Part shown: positions 19,462 through 28,467 of the stretch, one piece after another | Layout of the letters: each line of letters starts with the position of its first letter | Position numbering within the stretch: the stretch's first letter is position 1 | Source: Rheinheimera sp. MMS21-TC3 | GTDB lineage: Bacteria; Pseudomonadota; Gammaproteobacteria; Enterobacterales; Alteromonadaceae | NCBI RefSeq assembly: GCF_032229285.1 | Contig: NZ_CP135084.1 | Span: 2,480,001 to 2,544,000, forward strand | Direction of reading: 5' to 3' | Length of the DNA stretch: 64,000 bases | Notes under the pieces: generated by a model | Databases searched by the model: none | The model's input: the letters and a program-made list of their open reading frames with translations, nothing else | What the model was told of the DNA's origin: nothing | Program-made: the position numbers and the translations under genes

Positions 19462-19524
19462 TTAATTTAATAATGTAATTTTAAGTTTGAATTCAACACT
19501 AAAAACTTAAAACTTAACATTCAA
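19462..19524. repeat. Degenerate heptanucleotide tandem repeat (rmlB-rmlA gap)
   Basis: The rmlB-rmlA gap reads as consecutive 7-mers (AATTCAA, CACTAAA, AACTTAA, AACTTAA, CATTCAA and similar). It is A/T-rich, imperfect and non-coding, resembling short tandemly repeated repetitive (STRR-type) sequences. A small inverted repeat, CAATAG/CTATTG, lies just upstream at 19438-19458. Confidence 0.65.
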
Positions 19525-19537
19525 TTGCGCCAAGGCG

Positions 19538-20728
19538 CTATTGCTGATAGCTGCCATCCAGCACAGCTTGCCACCAGCTTTTATTATCAAGAAACCACTG
19601 CACGGTTTTTCTAAGCCCAGTTTCAAAACTCTCTTCAGGCGCCCAGCCTAGTTCACGCTGAATTTTCGACGCATCAATAGCATAACGACGATCATGGCCG
19701 GGACGATCTTTTACAAAAGTTATCAAACTTTTGTAGTTTTGAATGTTAAGTGGTGAATGCTCAGTGTTTTGTGTTGAGTTTAGCGGTGCTAGTTCGTCTA
19801 GAATTTGGCAGATGGTTTCTACTACGTCTAAATTTGTTTTTTCGTTATGACCGCCAATATTATAGGTTTCACCTATTTTGCCTTCGGTAACCACTTTATA
19901 TAAAGCCCGCGCATGATCGTCTACATACAACCAATCACGAATTTGATCACCCTTACCATAAATAGGCAGCGGCTTACCGGCTAAGGCATTTAAAATAACC
20001 AGCGGAATAAGCTTTTCAGGAAAATGATAAGGCCCATAATTATTAGAGCAGTTAGTAATCACTGTCGGTAAACCATAAGTACGAAGCCAAGCCCGCACTA
20101 AATGATCGCTTGCGGCTTTACTGGCAGAATAAGGTGAGCTTGGCGCATAAGGTGTAATTTCAGTAAACAGTGGAAGGGCTGAGTTATGAGTTTTTAGTTT
20201 TGAGTTTTGAGTGTTAATTACTTGCGCTGTTAACTCAGCACTCACCACTAAACCCTCAACACTGCTTTCCTCATCACTCGCGTCAGCGACCTCGTCTGCC
20301 GGATGCGGTAAATCACCATAGACTTCGTCGGTACTAATATGATGAAATTTAAAGTTAGCTTTTTTCGGCTCAGCTAGTTGCTGCCAATAGTGTCGGGCTA
20401 CTTCTAATAACGTATAGGTACCAATAATATTAGTATGAATAAACTCAGCTGGGCCGTCTATCGAGCGGTCAACGTGGCTTTCTGCTGCTAGGTGCATTAC
20501 ACAATCAGGTTGATGCTGGTTAAACACCCGCTCTACTTCAGCGCGATCACAAATATCAACCTGCTCAAAATAATAGCGCGGGTTTTCTGCTACCGACACT
20601 AACGAGTTTAAGTTGCCTGCGTAAGTTAATTTATCAACATTAATCACACTTGAAGCGGTATGTTCAATAATATAACGCACGACGGCAGAGCCAATAAAAC
20701 CCGCCCCGCCAGTTACTAAAATTTTCAT
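19538..20728 (-). CDS. rmlB: dTDP-glucose 4,6-dehydratase with two repeat-derived insertions
   Basis: 396 aa, longer than the usual ~355-360. The core is standard Rml[15 protein letters not shown], the [13 protein letters not shown] catalytic Thr-Asp-Glu, [11 protein letters not shown] (YxxxK), [27 protein letters not shown] split over the canonical positions, and [12 protein letters not shown]. Two extra segments interrupt it. About 32 residues (including [14 protein letters not shown]) sit between HPADEV and LPLFTE, and about 10 residues ([16 protein letters not shown] region) sit before [11 protein letters not shown]. Both are encoded by heptamer-type repeats and keep the frame. It probably remains active, since both sites are loops distant from the catalytic motifs in linear sequence. 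Confidence 0.94.
   Translation of the reverse strand: MKILVTGGAGFIGSAVVRYIIEHTASSVINVDKLTYAGNLNSLVSVAENPRYYFEQVDICDRAEVERVFNQHQPDCVMHLAAESHVDRSIDGPAEFIHTNIIGTYTLLEVARHYWQQLAEPKKANFKFHHISTDEVYGDLPHPADEVADASDEESSVEGLVVSAELTAQVINTQNSKLKTHNSALPLFTEITPYAPSSPYSASKAASDHLVRAWLRTYGLPTVITNCSNNYGPYHFPEKLIPLVILNALAGKPLPIYGKGDQIRDWLYVDDHARALYKVVTEGKIGETYNIGGHNEKTNLDVVETICQILDELAPLNSTQNTEHSPLNIQNYKSLITFVKDRPGHDRRYAIDASKIQRELGWAPEESFETGLRKTVQWFLDNKSWWQAVLDGSYQQ
19734..19783 (-). repeat. Heptamer repeat insertion 2 inside rmlB
   Basis: Plus-strand 7-mers TTGAATG, TTAAGTG, GTGAATG, CTCAGTG, TTTTGTG, TTGAGTT are read in frame as about 10 extra RmlB residues rich in Asn, Thr, Ser and Gln, relative to the E. 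coli RmlB sequence recalled from knowledge. Confidence 0.65.
20178..20284 (-). repeat. Heptamer repeat insertion 1 inside rmlB, with internal inverted repeat
   Basis: About 105 bp of 7-mer style sequence (TGAGTTA, TGAGTTT, TTAGTTT, TGAGTTT, TGAGTGT on the plus strand, then the complementary style ACTCAGC, ACTCACC, ACTAAAC). The two halves are in opposite orientation, and a perfect 9-bp inverted repeat GCTGAGTTA/TAACTCAGC spans the middle. It is read through in frame by rmlB. Confidence 0.7.
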
Positions 20729-20768
20729 TATAAATTACCAAACTGCAAAAAGTTACTTAGCCGACGAA

Positions 20769-21680
20769 TCACTTTCTAGCCATCATAATACTGACAAGCA
20801 TCGCCAATATGGTTGATAGAAAAGCAATTAAAACCACAATCAGCGCACGCTTAGGGCCATATTTTTCTTCTGGAACAACGGCAGGATCAACCACTTTTAA
20901 TACATACTCATCGCGCACATTGGCTAACATTAAGTTTTTTGTTTGCTCTTCAATTAGCAAATAAAGCATAGTTCTAATGTCAGCTATTTCTGCTTCATTA
21001 ACATGTTTTTGTAAAAAGGCTATGCTAGATTCGGCTTCGTTTATGGTTCTTACTCTAATGTCTTCATTTAACTCTTTAACCATCAAGGTTAACCAATCTC
21101 TAGCTAACGCTGGTGAATAATGCTGTAAAGAAACCTTAATCATGCCAGTTAACTTGTCTTGATCTAAGTTAAAGGTTTTTTCAAATTCTTTATGTACCTC
21201 CAAAGAAGAAGGTTTAACTTGTTGATAGGGCTTATGCTCTCTAACCCACTCCTGACGCTCAGGATCATATAACTTTTCATTAATAATCAAGGTGTCAGTT
21301 TCACGATCCCACCCCTTAGCTGCAAATGCCGGTACATATAAGTCATACTTTTCAATAAAGCGCATCATAAAGCCACGTGACTTTAATACTTCTATGGCGA
21401 GTGTCTTATCTTTACCTGACGACGAACCTAAATTAACTCCCGCCAAAGCCGCTAATCCACCTAATTGGCCTGGAAGCTTTAAGCTAGAATCTTCGCCTGC
21501 AGGCGCTAAAATCATTTCAGCTCTATAAATATTCGGTAGACTTAGCGTATAAAATACCGCACCAACCGAGCAAATAAAAACAAAAATCATAATAGACCAC
21601 TTGCGCTGCCAAATTACCGCAAACAGCTCGTCTAACGTAATATTATCCGACAGTGTTGTTTTAGAGTTTTTTGAAGTCAT
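20769..21680 (-). CDS. Wzz/chain-length determinant protein
   Basis: 303 aa inner-membrane polysaccharide co-polymerase. The N-terminal helix (about residues 29-52, WSIMIFVFICSVGAVFYTL) and the C-terminal helix (about 278-300, ALIVVLIAFLSTILAMLVS) flank a periplasmic domain with coiled-coil character. The proline-rich PAVVPEEKYGPKRA segment before the second helix is the Wzz signature. There is no kinase domain. It regulates the length of the polymer made by the Wzx/Wzy pair of cluster A. It lies 15 bp from the SLBB exporter gene upstream and 40 bp from rmlB downstream. Confidence 0.88.
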   Translation of the reverse strand: MTSKNSKTTLSDNITLDELFAVIWQRKWSIMIFVFICSVGAVFYTLSLPNIYRAEMILAPAGEDSSLKLPGQLGGLAALAGVNLGSSSGKDKTLAIEVLKSRGFMMRFIEKYDLYVPAFAAKGWDRETDTLIINEKLYDPERQEWVREHKPYQQVKPSSLEVHKEFEKTFNLDQDKLTGMIKVSLQHYSPALARDWLTLMVKELNEDIRVRTINEAESSIAFLQKHVNEAEIADIRTMLYLLIEEQTKNLMLANVRDEYVLKVVDPAVVPEEKYGPKRALIVVLIAFLSTILAMLVSIMMARK

Positions 21681-21695
21681 GCCAATCCTATTAAA

Positions 21696-24446
21696 TTAGA
21701 AGCTATTCAAGGCAGCTATAGCAACCGCAGTTTGATAGAAAATTTGCGTAACCTGAGCCCACAGATTTAAATTATCTTTATATTCGGTATCTAGTGGCAC
21801 AACGATAGTATCACCCGCTTTTAAGTTGTTTTGGCTAGCACTAAACCAGCTGCTTTCAGGCACCATTACCGAGCCATTGGCGCGAATAACATAAACGCGG
21901 TCTTTATCAGCTCGTATACGAAAGCCGCCAGCTAACTTTAAGTAGTCTTCTAAAATTTGGTTATTAGCAAAGCGATGGCTGCTAGGGTGCTGCACTTCAC
22001 CTACAATAGAAATAGTATTGTTTTCTCTTGGAATAAACAGCTCATCACCATCTTCTACTTGTAAATCGGCACTAGGTTCACCAGCAATAATCATTGGTAA
22101 ATCAATAACTAAACGACCTATCGGCTTCACCTTTTCTATTTCATTAATCATGGTAATAGAATCTTCAGGTGATATTCTAGCAATTTCACTAGATAACGAC
22201 TTGGCCGCAATATCAGCACGTAACTGCTCACTTAACTTTTTAAGCTGCTGGGCTTCACGCTCACGAATTTGCTCACGGGTAAATAAGCTACCATCAACAA
22301 AGGCATTATTAGTTAAGCCACCGGCACGCTTTATTACATCAGACAGTTTCTCACCTTGCTGAATGGTATAAACACCAGGGAATTTCACTTCGCCATGTAA
22401 AGTAATGGTTTTATCTAAATCCCATTCAGGTACAGCAAACACATTTAAACGATCACGGCTGGCTAAAGCAATATTGTGCTGGCCAGATAATACTTGCGAC
22501 AAATCAACGCTTTCATGCTCAATATACACCCCTCGTGCCGAGCCACTATTAGCCACTGCGCGGGTTAACTCAGCACGTTTTAAAAAGGCAGAATCTTTTA
22601 GTCCCCCTGCAGCATCAATTAAATCTAATACAGTGCCACCTATTGGTTGTGGGTAATCACCCTCAACTAATACTTCACCATTAACACTAACAATTTTAGC
22701 CTCAACCCCATTGCGTGCTTGTTGGCGTAGCTTTTGTAACACAGGGTAAAGTAACTCAGTACGGGTAAGATGCGGCGTAAATTTAATTAATTCTGCATCA
22801 TCTAAAACATTATCTAATAAATAAGCAAAGCTTTCTTTTAAGGCTTTTTCTTGTTCTTGCTTAGTTATGTCATCGGCAAAAAGGCGGCCTTCGGCTGACT
22901 GTAATTTTTTAATATCTGCCATTAAGCGCTCTTCGGTTAGCACTTCTGGTTCAGACATTAACCTAAAACCGTCTTCAGCAATATCTAACTGATTTAACCA
23001 ACGCAACTCTATTGCAATATCAAAGCGCTGCTCTAATTTATCACGCAAATATTTATTTAATGCCGAGCGCTGGAAGGTCTGCAAAGCTTGATGAAACACT
23101 ACTACTGTATCTCTAGCTTTAAGCTCAATATTGTCGGCACTGTTTGGCTGGTTAATAGCATCAGCTAACCTAAACTGCAATATGTCTATATCACCTAACG
23201 GATTAATTTCTCTTAAAATAATTCCGTAGTTTAAATCTGCCGTTCGGTGTAAGTCAGACCATCTAGAGCCTAATAAATCTGTTAACTTTAAGCCTGGCTG
23301 CCAAGCATGCACACCAGGGCGAACAACAGCCCCCACTAATGTGACCGCATTTTGTACTTGCGGCGAGGTAGCACCAATTTTAAGGGCGTCACCGGCTCTA
23401 ACCTGTAACTTTTGCTGCTTAGGGTTTGTTAAATCAACACTTAAATATTCACGATAATTATGTTTATTAAAGCGCTCTAACACCGCTTTTTGTGGGTAAG
23501 CCTTAGGCGTCGCACCACCTGCCATGGCTAATAAATCTTGCAATGTATCTGTCGCCGACACTTCATACTTAGCAGGGCGATGAACCTCACCACTCACTTC
23601 AGCAATAGCCGTCACTGGCGCCACAAAGACAACATCACCATCTTTTAAAAACACATTATTAGTGGCATTACCTTTTAGTAATAAGTCATATAAATCGAAC
23701 CTAGCAACACTTTTGGCTGAGCGTTGCACAGAAATATGCCGCAAGCTACCAATCTCGCTTACACCGCCAGCGGCAAAAAGTGCCTGAGTTACTGAACTTA
23801 GCGCGGGTAAATTATAAGAGCCAGGATATTTCGCCTCACCGGCAATAATCACATTAATAGTGCGTAACGCCCCCATGCTAACGGCAACATTGGTTCCTAA
23901 TAATTGCTGTTTAACGCGCTCAATAATAAGATCTTTGGCTTCGGCATAACGCAAGCCCGATACTTGTAACGCCCCCATATCAGCAATATTTATTGCACCA
24001 TCACGGTTTACTTTAGCGTTAACATCACGATTCACTTTGCCAAAAAGTTGTAATTGTAAATTATCACCAGGGCCTAAAATATACTCATCTGGAACCGGCA
24101 GGTTTTTAGCACTAGAAAAAGAAGAACTAGCAGGTTCAAACATATTCATACCAAAACGTTTAAGTTCGGTATCTGCTGTTTTCTTGTCTTTTTCTTCTTG
24201 TTGCTTTCTTTGTTTCTGCCGTTGCAATAATTCGTCATCAGGGTTTTCAGAGTCAGATGAAGACGCCCCCGTTAAACCTAAATCACTTAAGTTTATGCCA
24301 TACTGCTGGGCTAATTGCTCTTGCTGTGCTCGTGGCAGCTGTTTAAATTGTTCCAGCATGGCCGGAGTAACAGCCTGCGCTGCCACTACGGCCGACCATA
24401 AGCTTAAAGCGGCTACCAATAAGGTTCGAATTGCAATCTTAAACAC
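21696..24446 (-). CDS. Large SLBB-domain polysaccharide export protein
   Basis: 916 aa. An N-terminal signal peptide (MFKIAIRTLLVAALSLWSAVVAAQA) is followed by a charged coiled region. A Poly_export domain begins at PDEYILGPGDNLQLQLFGKVNRDV. Several SLBB-type repeats follow (NVIIAGEAKYPGSYNLPAL, AEVSGEVHRPAKYEVS, TLVGAVVRPGVHAW, TLHGEVKFPGVYTI, SIVGEVQHPSSHRF). This is the long Wza-like class that forms or lines the outer-membrane exit. It has no lipobox Cys. With Wzz downstream and Wzi upstream it forms the export module of cluster A. A second, short Wza lies at 50657-51790. Confidence 0.88.
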   Translation of the reverse strand: MFKIAIRTLLVAALSLWSAVVAAQAVTPAMLEQFKQLPRAQQEQLAQQYGINLSDLGLTGASSSDSENPDDELLQRQKQRKQQEEKDKKTADTELKRFGMNMFEPASSSFSSAKNLPVPDEYILGPGDNLQLQLFGKVNRDVNAKVNRDGAINIADMGALQVSGLRYAEAKDLIIERVKQQLLGTNVAVSMGALRTINVIIAGEAKYPGSYNLPALSSVTQALFAAGGVSEIGSLRHISVQRSAKSVARFDLYDLLLKGNATNNVFLKDGDVVFVAPVTAIAEVSGEVHRPAKYEVSATDTLQDLLAMAGGATPKAYPQKAVLERFNKHNYREYLSVDLTNPKQQKLQVRAGDALKIGATSPQVQNAVTLVGAVVRPGVHAWQPGLKLTDLLGSRWSDLHRTADLNYGIILREINPLGDIDILQFRLADAINQPNSADNIELKARDTVVVFHQALQTFQRSALNKYLRDKLEQRFDIAIELRWLNQLDIAEDGFRLMSEPEVLTEERLMADIKKLQSAEGRLFADDITKQEQEKALKESFAYLLDNVLDDAELIKFTPHLTRTELLYPVLQKLRQQARNGVEAKIVSVNGEVLVEGDYPQPIGGTVLDLIDAAGGLKDSAFLKRAELTRAVANSGSARGVYIEHESVDLSQVLSGQHNIALASRDRLNVFAVPEWDLDKTITLHGEVKFPGVYTIQQGEKLSDVIKRAGGLTNNAFVDGSLFTREQIREREAQQLKKLSEQLRADIAAKSLSSEIARISPEDSITMINEIEKVKPIGRLVIDLPMIIAGEPSADLQVEDGDELFIPRENNTISIVGEVQHPSSHRFANNQILEDYLKLAGGFRIRADKDRVYVIRANGSVMVPESSWFSASQNNLKAGDTIVVPLDTEYKDNLNLWAQVTQIFYQTAVAIAALNSF

Positions 24447-24508
24447 CTGGGAACTCCATTATTATTGTTCAACCTGTAGCTAATTTTTACAATAACCACG
24501 CTAACGCA

Positions 24509-24543
24509 CTAAAACCTAAAACCTAAACCCTAAACCCTAGGCC
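24509..24543. repeat. Five tandem heptamers (CTAAAAC/CTAAACC)
   Basis: Exact 7-bp period: CTAAAAC, CTAAAAC, CTAAACC, CTAAACC, CTAGGCC. It lies in the 206-bp gap between the Wzi-like gene and the SLBB exporter. A perfect dyad ATTATGC-T-GCATAAT follows at 24549-24563. It is the cleanest member of the heptamer repeat class in the window. Confidence 0.8.
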
Positions 24544-24652
24544 AGTGAATTATGCTGCATAATCGGCGGATTATAACCTAAATCGGCCACTCTGAATTAC
24601 TTAGTCTCAATTTTTTGTTAAAACGTGTTAGCCTAAAGCCGCTATTACACAA

Positions 24653-26335
24653 TTACCAACGCCACTCCCAGCGTAAAGCCACTTTATGCTCATATTTAGT
24701 TTTATTTATGTTACTCGCACCAGCATTCGCATCAGTACGAGTATCAGCACTAATATTAGCACTAGCATTAGCTGCGCCATTAGCCAATAACTGCTGCCGC
24801 TGAAGTTGATAATCAACACTTATTAAGCCTTTAAATAACGGCTGCTGATAACCTAACTCTAGTGTTTGACGCTGTTTAACAATACCTTCTTGAGCAATAC
24901 TTTGTTTAGCAATACCTTGTTGAGCAAAGCTCTGCTGTTTAAAATGAATATAACTAGCCTGGCCATTGCCTTGATAGCCTTGCACTGCAATTAGTAATTG
25001 TTCAGAAGGCACTAAAGCAGCATCAGCACCGCCTTGGCTTAACCAATGCGGATAATTATCTGCAATTTTTTGTAGCTCAGCGGTTAAACTTAATTGATGG
25101 TTTACATTCGCAATATTGTACTCAGCGCCAACTAAATAGCCCGCATTGCTCTCACGGCTAGTCGCTTTATTGCTCAGGTTGCCAAGGTTATTACTCGAAC
25201 TTGTATAGCGATTATTCGCGTATGCAGCACGCCGGCTTTGGCCATTCGCCAGGCTAACACCAGCATAAACAGCTGTGTTAGCCGTTATGCTGTATCTAAC
25301 ATCTAATTGGCTAATAGTAGTAGCCGCATATTCTTCTTTAAGGGCAGTGCTTTTATCTTCAAAGAAAGCAGTTCTATCTTCAAAGAAAATGTTAGTGCCT
25401 ATAGTCTGCAACTGAGACTGAGACAAACTTGCTGTTTTATCAGCATTAGCCAAGCCTAACTGATGAATGGCGTTTAAACGCCTAGCAACTTCATTATCTA
25501 AGGCTTGATGATAGGTTAAACTTGTTGCGACTTCTAAGGCAGACCAAGGCTTTATGCTAATACGCGCTGCAGCAAAGTTATGATGGCGTAGCAAAGCACT
25601 ACCGGCTTGCTGGCCAAGCTCTAAGCTAACATTAGCGTTGCCCAAAAAGTCTAAGCTGTCATTAAAAGGTAAAGCAGAATTAAGTCGGTTTAAGCGCAGT
25701 TTCTTTGCCGCTGGGCCATTATGACTAAAATTAAAGCTAGTATCATAACCTGGCCCCCACCATTGCTGTTGCTGGGTTGCCAAAAGCACCCAATTGCCCA
25801 AGGTGACAGCGGCATAACTCCCCTGCCAATCATGGCTTGGGTTATAGTCAGTAAATATTGCCTCATTCTCATCAGCAGAAAAGTGATAAGTATCAGACCA
25901 AGAAAAAGGTTTATAGTTAAAGCTTTTAACAATACCTAATGCCCAATTATTGCCTTTAAACTCAGTGCCCACTTTTATTTTTGCGCGCTGTGCATAGTTG
26001 TTAGCAAAGCCAGAAGGCGCAAAACTATCAGTCGCTGCGCTTATTTCTAGTGTTTTTATATGCTCGGTACGGGCATGGTTAACAGCCGAAGTTAAGCGCA
26101 AAAAAGCCAATAATTCAGAGTCTGTAAGCTGTGAACGGTCAACCTTAGCTAACTCAGCTAAAATAGGCTGCCACATTAACGGATAAGTATTAATAGGAAT
26201 ATTAAGATAACCAGCATCAGCTAAGAGTTTTATGCTGGTTCGTAAATAGCGATCATCAGTATTTACCCACGGCGAGGCAACTAACTGGCATGGATATAAA
26301 GCAGTTAAAAAAATACAGCCAATAAAGAAAACCAA
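24653..26335 (-). CDS. Wzi-family outer-membrane capsule assembly protein
   Basis: 560 aa. A signal peptide (FFIGCIFLTALYPCQLVAS) is followed by the Wzi N-terminal pattern (PWVNTDDRYLRTSIKLLADAG, YPLMWQPIL) and a beta-barrel-like body ending in aromatic RWEWRW, typical of an outer-membrane barrel C-terminus. Wzi attaches or organises surface polysaccharide. Two repetitive tracts lie in the C-terminal third: imperfect IAKQ/IAQEG repeats (about 24872-24945) and an Ala/Asn/Ser tract (about 24715-24790), both likely in extracellular loops. It is first in the Wzi-SLBB-Wzz-rml direction, with a promoter-like block 52 bp upstream. Confidence 0.82.
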   Translation of the reverse strand: MVFFIGCIFLTALYPCQLVASPWVNTDDRYLRTSIKLLADAGYLNIPINTYPLMWQPILAELAKVDRSQLTDSELLAFLRLTSAVNHARTEHIKTLEISAATDSFAPSGFANNYAQRAKIKVGTEFKGNNWALGIVKSFNYKPFSWSDTYHFSADENEAIFTDYNPSHDWQGSYAAVTLGNWVLLATQQQQWWGPGYDTSFNFSHNGPAAKKLRLNRLNSALPFNDSLDFLGNANVSLELGQQAGSALLRHHNFAAARISIKPWSALEVATSLTYHQALDNEVARRLNAIHQLGLANADKTASLSQSQLQTIGTNIFFEDRTAFFEDKSTALKEEYAATTISQLDVRYSITANTAVYAGVSLANGQSRRAAYANNRYTSSSNNLGNLSNKATSRESNAGYLVGAEYNIANVNHQLSLTAELQKIADNYPHWLSQGGADAALVPSEQLLIAVQGYQGNGQASYIHFKQQSFAQQGIAKQSIAQEGIVKQRQTLELGYQQPLFKGLISVDYQLQRQQLLANGAANASANISADTRTDANAGASNINKTKYEHKVALRWEWRW

Positions 26336-26386
26336 TCGAAAAAAAATAGCTGTCGCCCTATATAAAGTATTTAACTAAAAGCCCTC

Positions 26387-26429
26387 TAAAAACCGCATGG
26401 ATACTAGCAGAAGCCCATTACACAAACAA
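26387..26429 (-). promoter_or_regulatory. Promoter-like block, copy 1 (upstream of the Wzi gene)
   Basis: On the minus strand: -35 TTGTTT (26429-26424), 17-bp spacer, extended -10 TGC-TAGTAT (TAGTAT at 26406-26401), then CCATGCGGTTTTTA. The 28 bp 26387-26414 are identical to 31409-31436, and the -35 (TTGTTC there) and its 17-bp spacing are also kept. The ATG of the Wzi gene is 52 bp downstream. Confidence 0.6.
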
Positions 26430-26500
26430 GTCAAAACAGCCATAGTAGCTAGGTTAAGGCTTAGTCTAGCTATTCAAAACCAGCTTAAATTAGTTAGGTT

Positions 26501-28423
26501 TTAACTGCGCCTTTTAGCCAGCCAAGCTTGAAACATTAAAATGTTCCACAGTACACCAGACCAATTTCTATGTTCAGAAAGGTGAGCTTGCCACAACTTA
26601 TGCACCTGTTTTGGATCAAAATAGCCATCCGCCTTTAGTGTTTCAAAGTCAAGTAATTGCTCGGCCCAATCCTTAAGCTCATTCCTAAGCCACTGAGCTA
26701 AAGGTACCGAAAAGCCTTTTTTAGGCCTTTCTATCAAATTCTGAGGAACATATTTATATAAAATATTACGCAGTGGGCTTTTAGCCGTTTTATTTTTATA
26801 CTTTATGGCTTGCGGTAATTTTAACGCAAACTCAACAATGCGATGATCTAACAGTGGTATTCGGCCTTCTAATGATACGCCCATAGCGGCACGGTCAACC
26901 TTACATAAAATGTCATCCGGTAAATATGTTACTAAATCAATCGCTGGCATAACATCTTCTGTAGGCAACTTACTTAATGCTTTTGCTGATAACATCAGCT
27001 CTACTAAGCCTTCATCACCATTAATAACTAAGTTAGGTACATTTCTGTAGCTTGCCATCATAAAGCTTCGATAAAACTGCTTAAAGTCAGTTATAGTTAA
27101 AAGCTCTAATGCTTTGCTAATCTTATCGCCAACTAAGGCATCTTTAGCCGATAAAGCCCCCACTTTATTTAAAACTCTAATCGGTAATAGCCGCTGCAAC
27201 ATTTGTAGCCCAGCGCAAGTAAACTGAGATAGCCCTGATAACTTCTGCCATGCCGCTAACGTTTGCTGATAACGGCTATAGCCCCAAAATAGCTCATCAC
27301 CGCCATCGCCCGACAAGCAAACCGTGACATGTTGTTTCGCCATAGCACAAACTAAATACATAGGTAGCTGGCTTGAATCAGCAAAAGGTTCGCTATAAAT
27401 ATCCGCCATCAAATTAACAGTCTCTAATACCTGCTTATCCGATATATATAAACTGGTATGTTCTGTGCCTAAATGCTTAGCAACTTCTTTAGCAAATATA
27501 GCTTCGTCATACTTAGCATCATCAAAACCTATTGAATAAGTTTTAACTGGTCGATCAGATAACTTTTGCATCAAAGCCACAACTAAAGAAGAATCAACGC
27601 CGCCCGATAAAAAAGCACCTAAAGGCACATCAGCAATCATTTGATCTTTTAAGCTTTGTAACAGCAAAGCTTCTAGCTCTATTGCTGCTGTCTCTTCACT
27701 CAACTCTAGCTTATCGCCTTGCTCAATAATGTCTGTAACTGACCAATAGCTTTTAAAAACTGCCCCTTTACTGTTAAAGCGTACATATTGACCAGGCTGC
27801 AATTTTTTAACTTCCTTATAAATACTTAAAGGTGCAACAATATAGCCTTGGCGTATAAGCTGTGAAAGCGCCGCTCTGTCTATGCTTAACTCATCTTTGC
27901 TTAATACCGCTTCAATACAGCTTAGTTCAGAGCCAAAAACAATATCATCAGCAACAGAAGCAAAATATAACGGCTTTTCACCTAAACGATCCCGCACTAA
28001 AATCAGGCTGTTATCCTGGTTATCCCAAAGCGAAAAAGCGAACATACCAACCAGTTTTTCCAGTGTTGCCGCTAAGCCAAAAATATCAATAGCCGCTAAT
28101 AGTGTTTCAGTATCTGAATGGCCTTGCCAATTAACATCAGCACAGCTATCTATTTCTTTTCTAATAGCTAAGTGATTATAAATTTCACCATTAAAAGCAA
28201 TTACATAGCGCCCAGTCGGTGAAAGCATTGGCTGGTGTCCGGCAGCAGAAAGGTCAACTATAGATAAGCGCCGATGAACAAAGCCGGCAGAGTGCAGATC
28301 ATTTAACCAAACACCCTGATCATCTGGCCCTCTGTGTACTATAGCCTGCCCCATAGCCTGCAGTGCTTCAACATTTATTCTGTCACTTTTCGTTGCGGAC
28401 CAAATTCCAGCAAAACCACACAT
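26501..28423 (-). CDS. asnB: Asparagine synthetase B-type amidotransferase
   Basis: 640 aa. It begins MCGFAGIW, so Cys2 is available as the glutaminase nucleophile, and has HRGPDDQG and NGEIYNH of the class II GATase domain. The synthetase domain has GAFLSGGVDSSLVVALM (SGGxDS PP-loop) and SLEGRIPLLDH. In exopolysaccharide loci such proteins often amidate uronic acids or other sugar acids rather than aspartate; which applies here is inferred only from context. It is the last gene before the promoter block that drives the Wzi unit. 44 bp separate it from the upstream GT4. Confidence 0.88.
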   Translation of the reverse strand: MCGFAGIWSATKSDRINVEALQAMGQAIVHRGPDDQGVWLNDLHSAGFVHRRLSIVDLSAAGHQPMLSPTGRYVIAFNGEIYNHLAIRKEIDSCADVNWQGHSDTETLLAAIDIFGLAATLEKLVGMFAFSLWDNQDNSLILVRDRLGEKPLYFASVADDIVFGSELSCIEAVLSKDELSIDRAALSQLIRQGYIVAPLSIYKEVKKLQPGQYVRFNSKGAVFKSYWSVTDIIEQGDKLELSEETAAIELEALLLQSLKDQMIADVPLGAFLSGGVDSSLVVALMQKLSDRPVKTYSIGFDDAKYDEAIFAKEVAKHLGTEHTSLYISDKQVLETVNLMADIYSEPFADSSQLPMYLVCAMAKQHVTVCLSGDGGDELFWGYSRYQQTLAAWQKLSGLSQFTCAGLQMLQRLLPIRVLNKVGALSAKDALVGDKISKALELLTITDFKQFYRSFMMASYRNVPNLVINGDEGLVELMLSAKALSKLPTEDVMPAIDLVTYLPDDILCKVDRAAMGVSLEGRIPLLDHRIVEFALKLPQAIKYKNKTAKSPLRNILYKYVPQNLIERPKKGFSVPLAQWLRNELKDWAEQLLDFETLKADGYFDPKQVHKLWQAHLSEHRNWSGVLWNILMFQAWLAKRRS

Positions 28424-28467
28424 AAATATTATTTTCCTAGTAACATTTTCTTAGTAACAGGCTCTTA

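Noticed and set aside
24037..24483. Open frame of about 148 codons, Cys/Ser-rich, plus strand
   Set aside because: Antisense of the SLBB exporter signal peptide and coiled region; composition is that of a shadow frame.
24509..24543. Eukaryotic telomere contamination
   Set aside because: Only five imperfect heptamers occur, between two bacterial genes in an intact operon, and similar heptamers exist elsewhere in the window.
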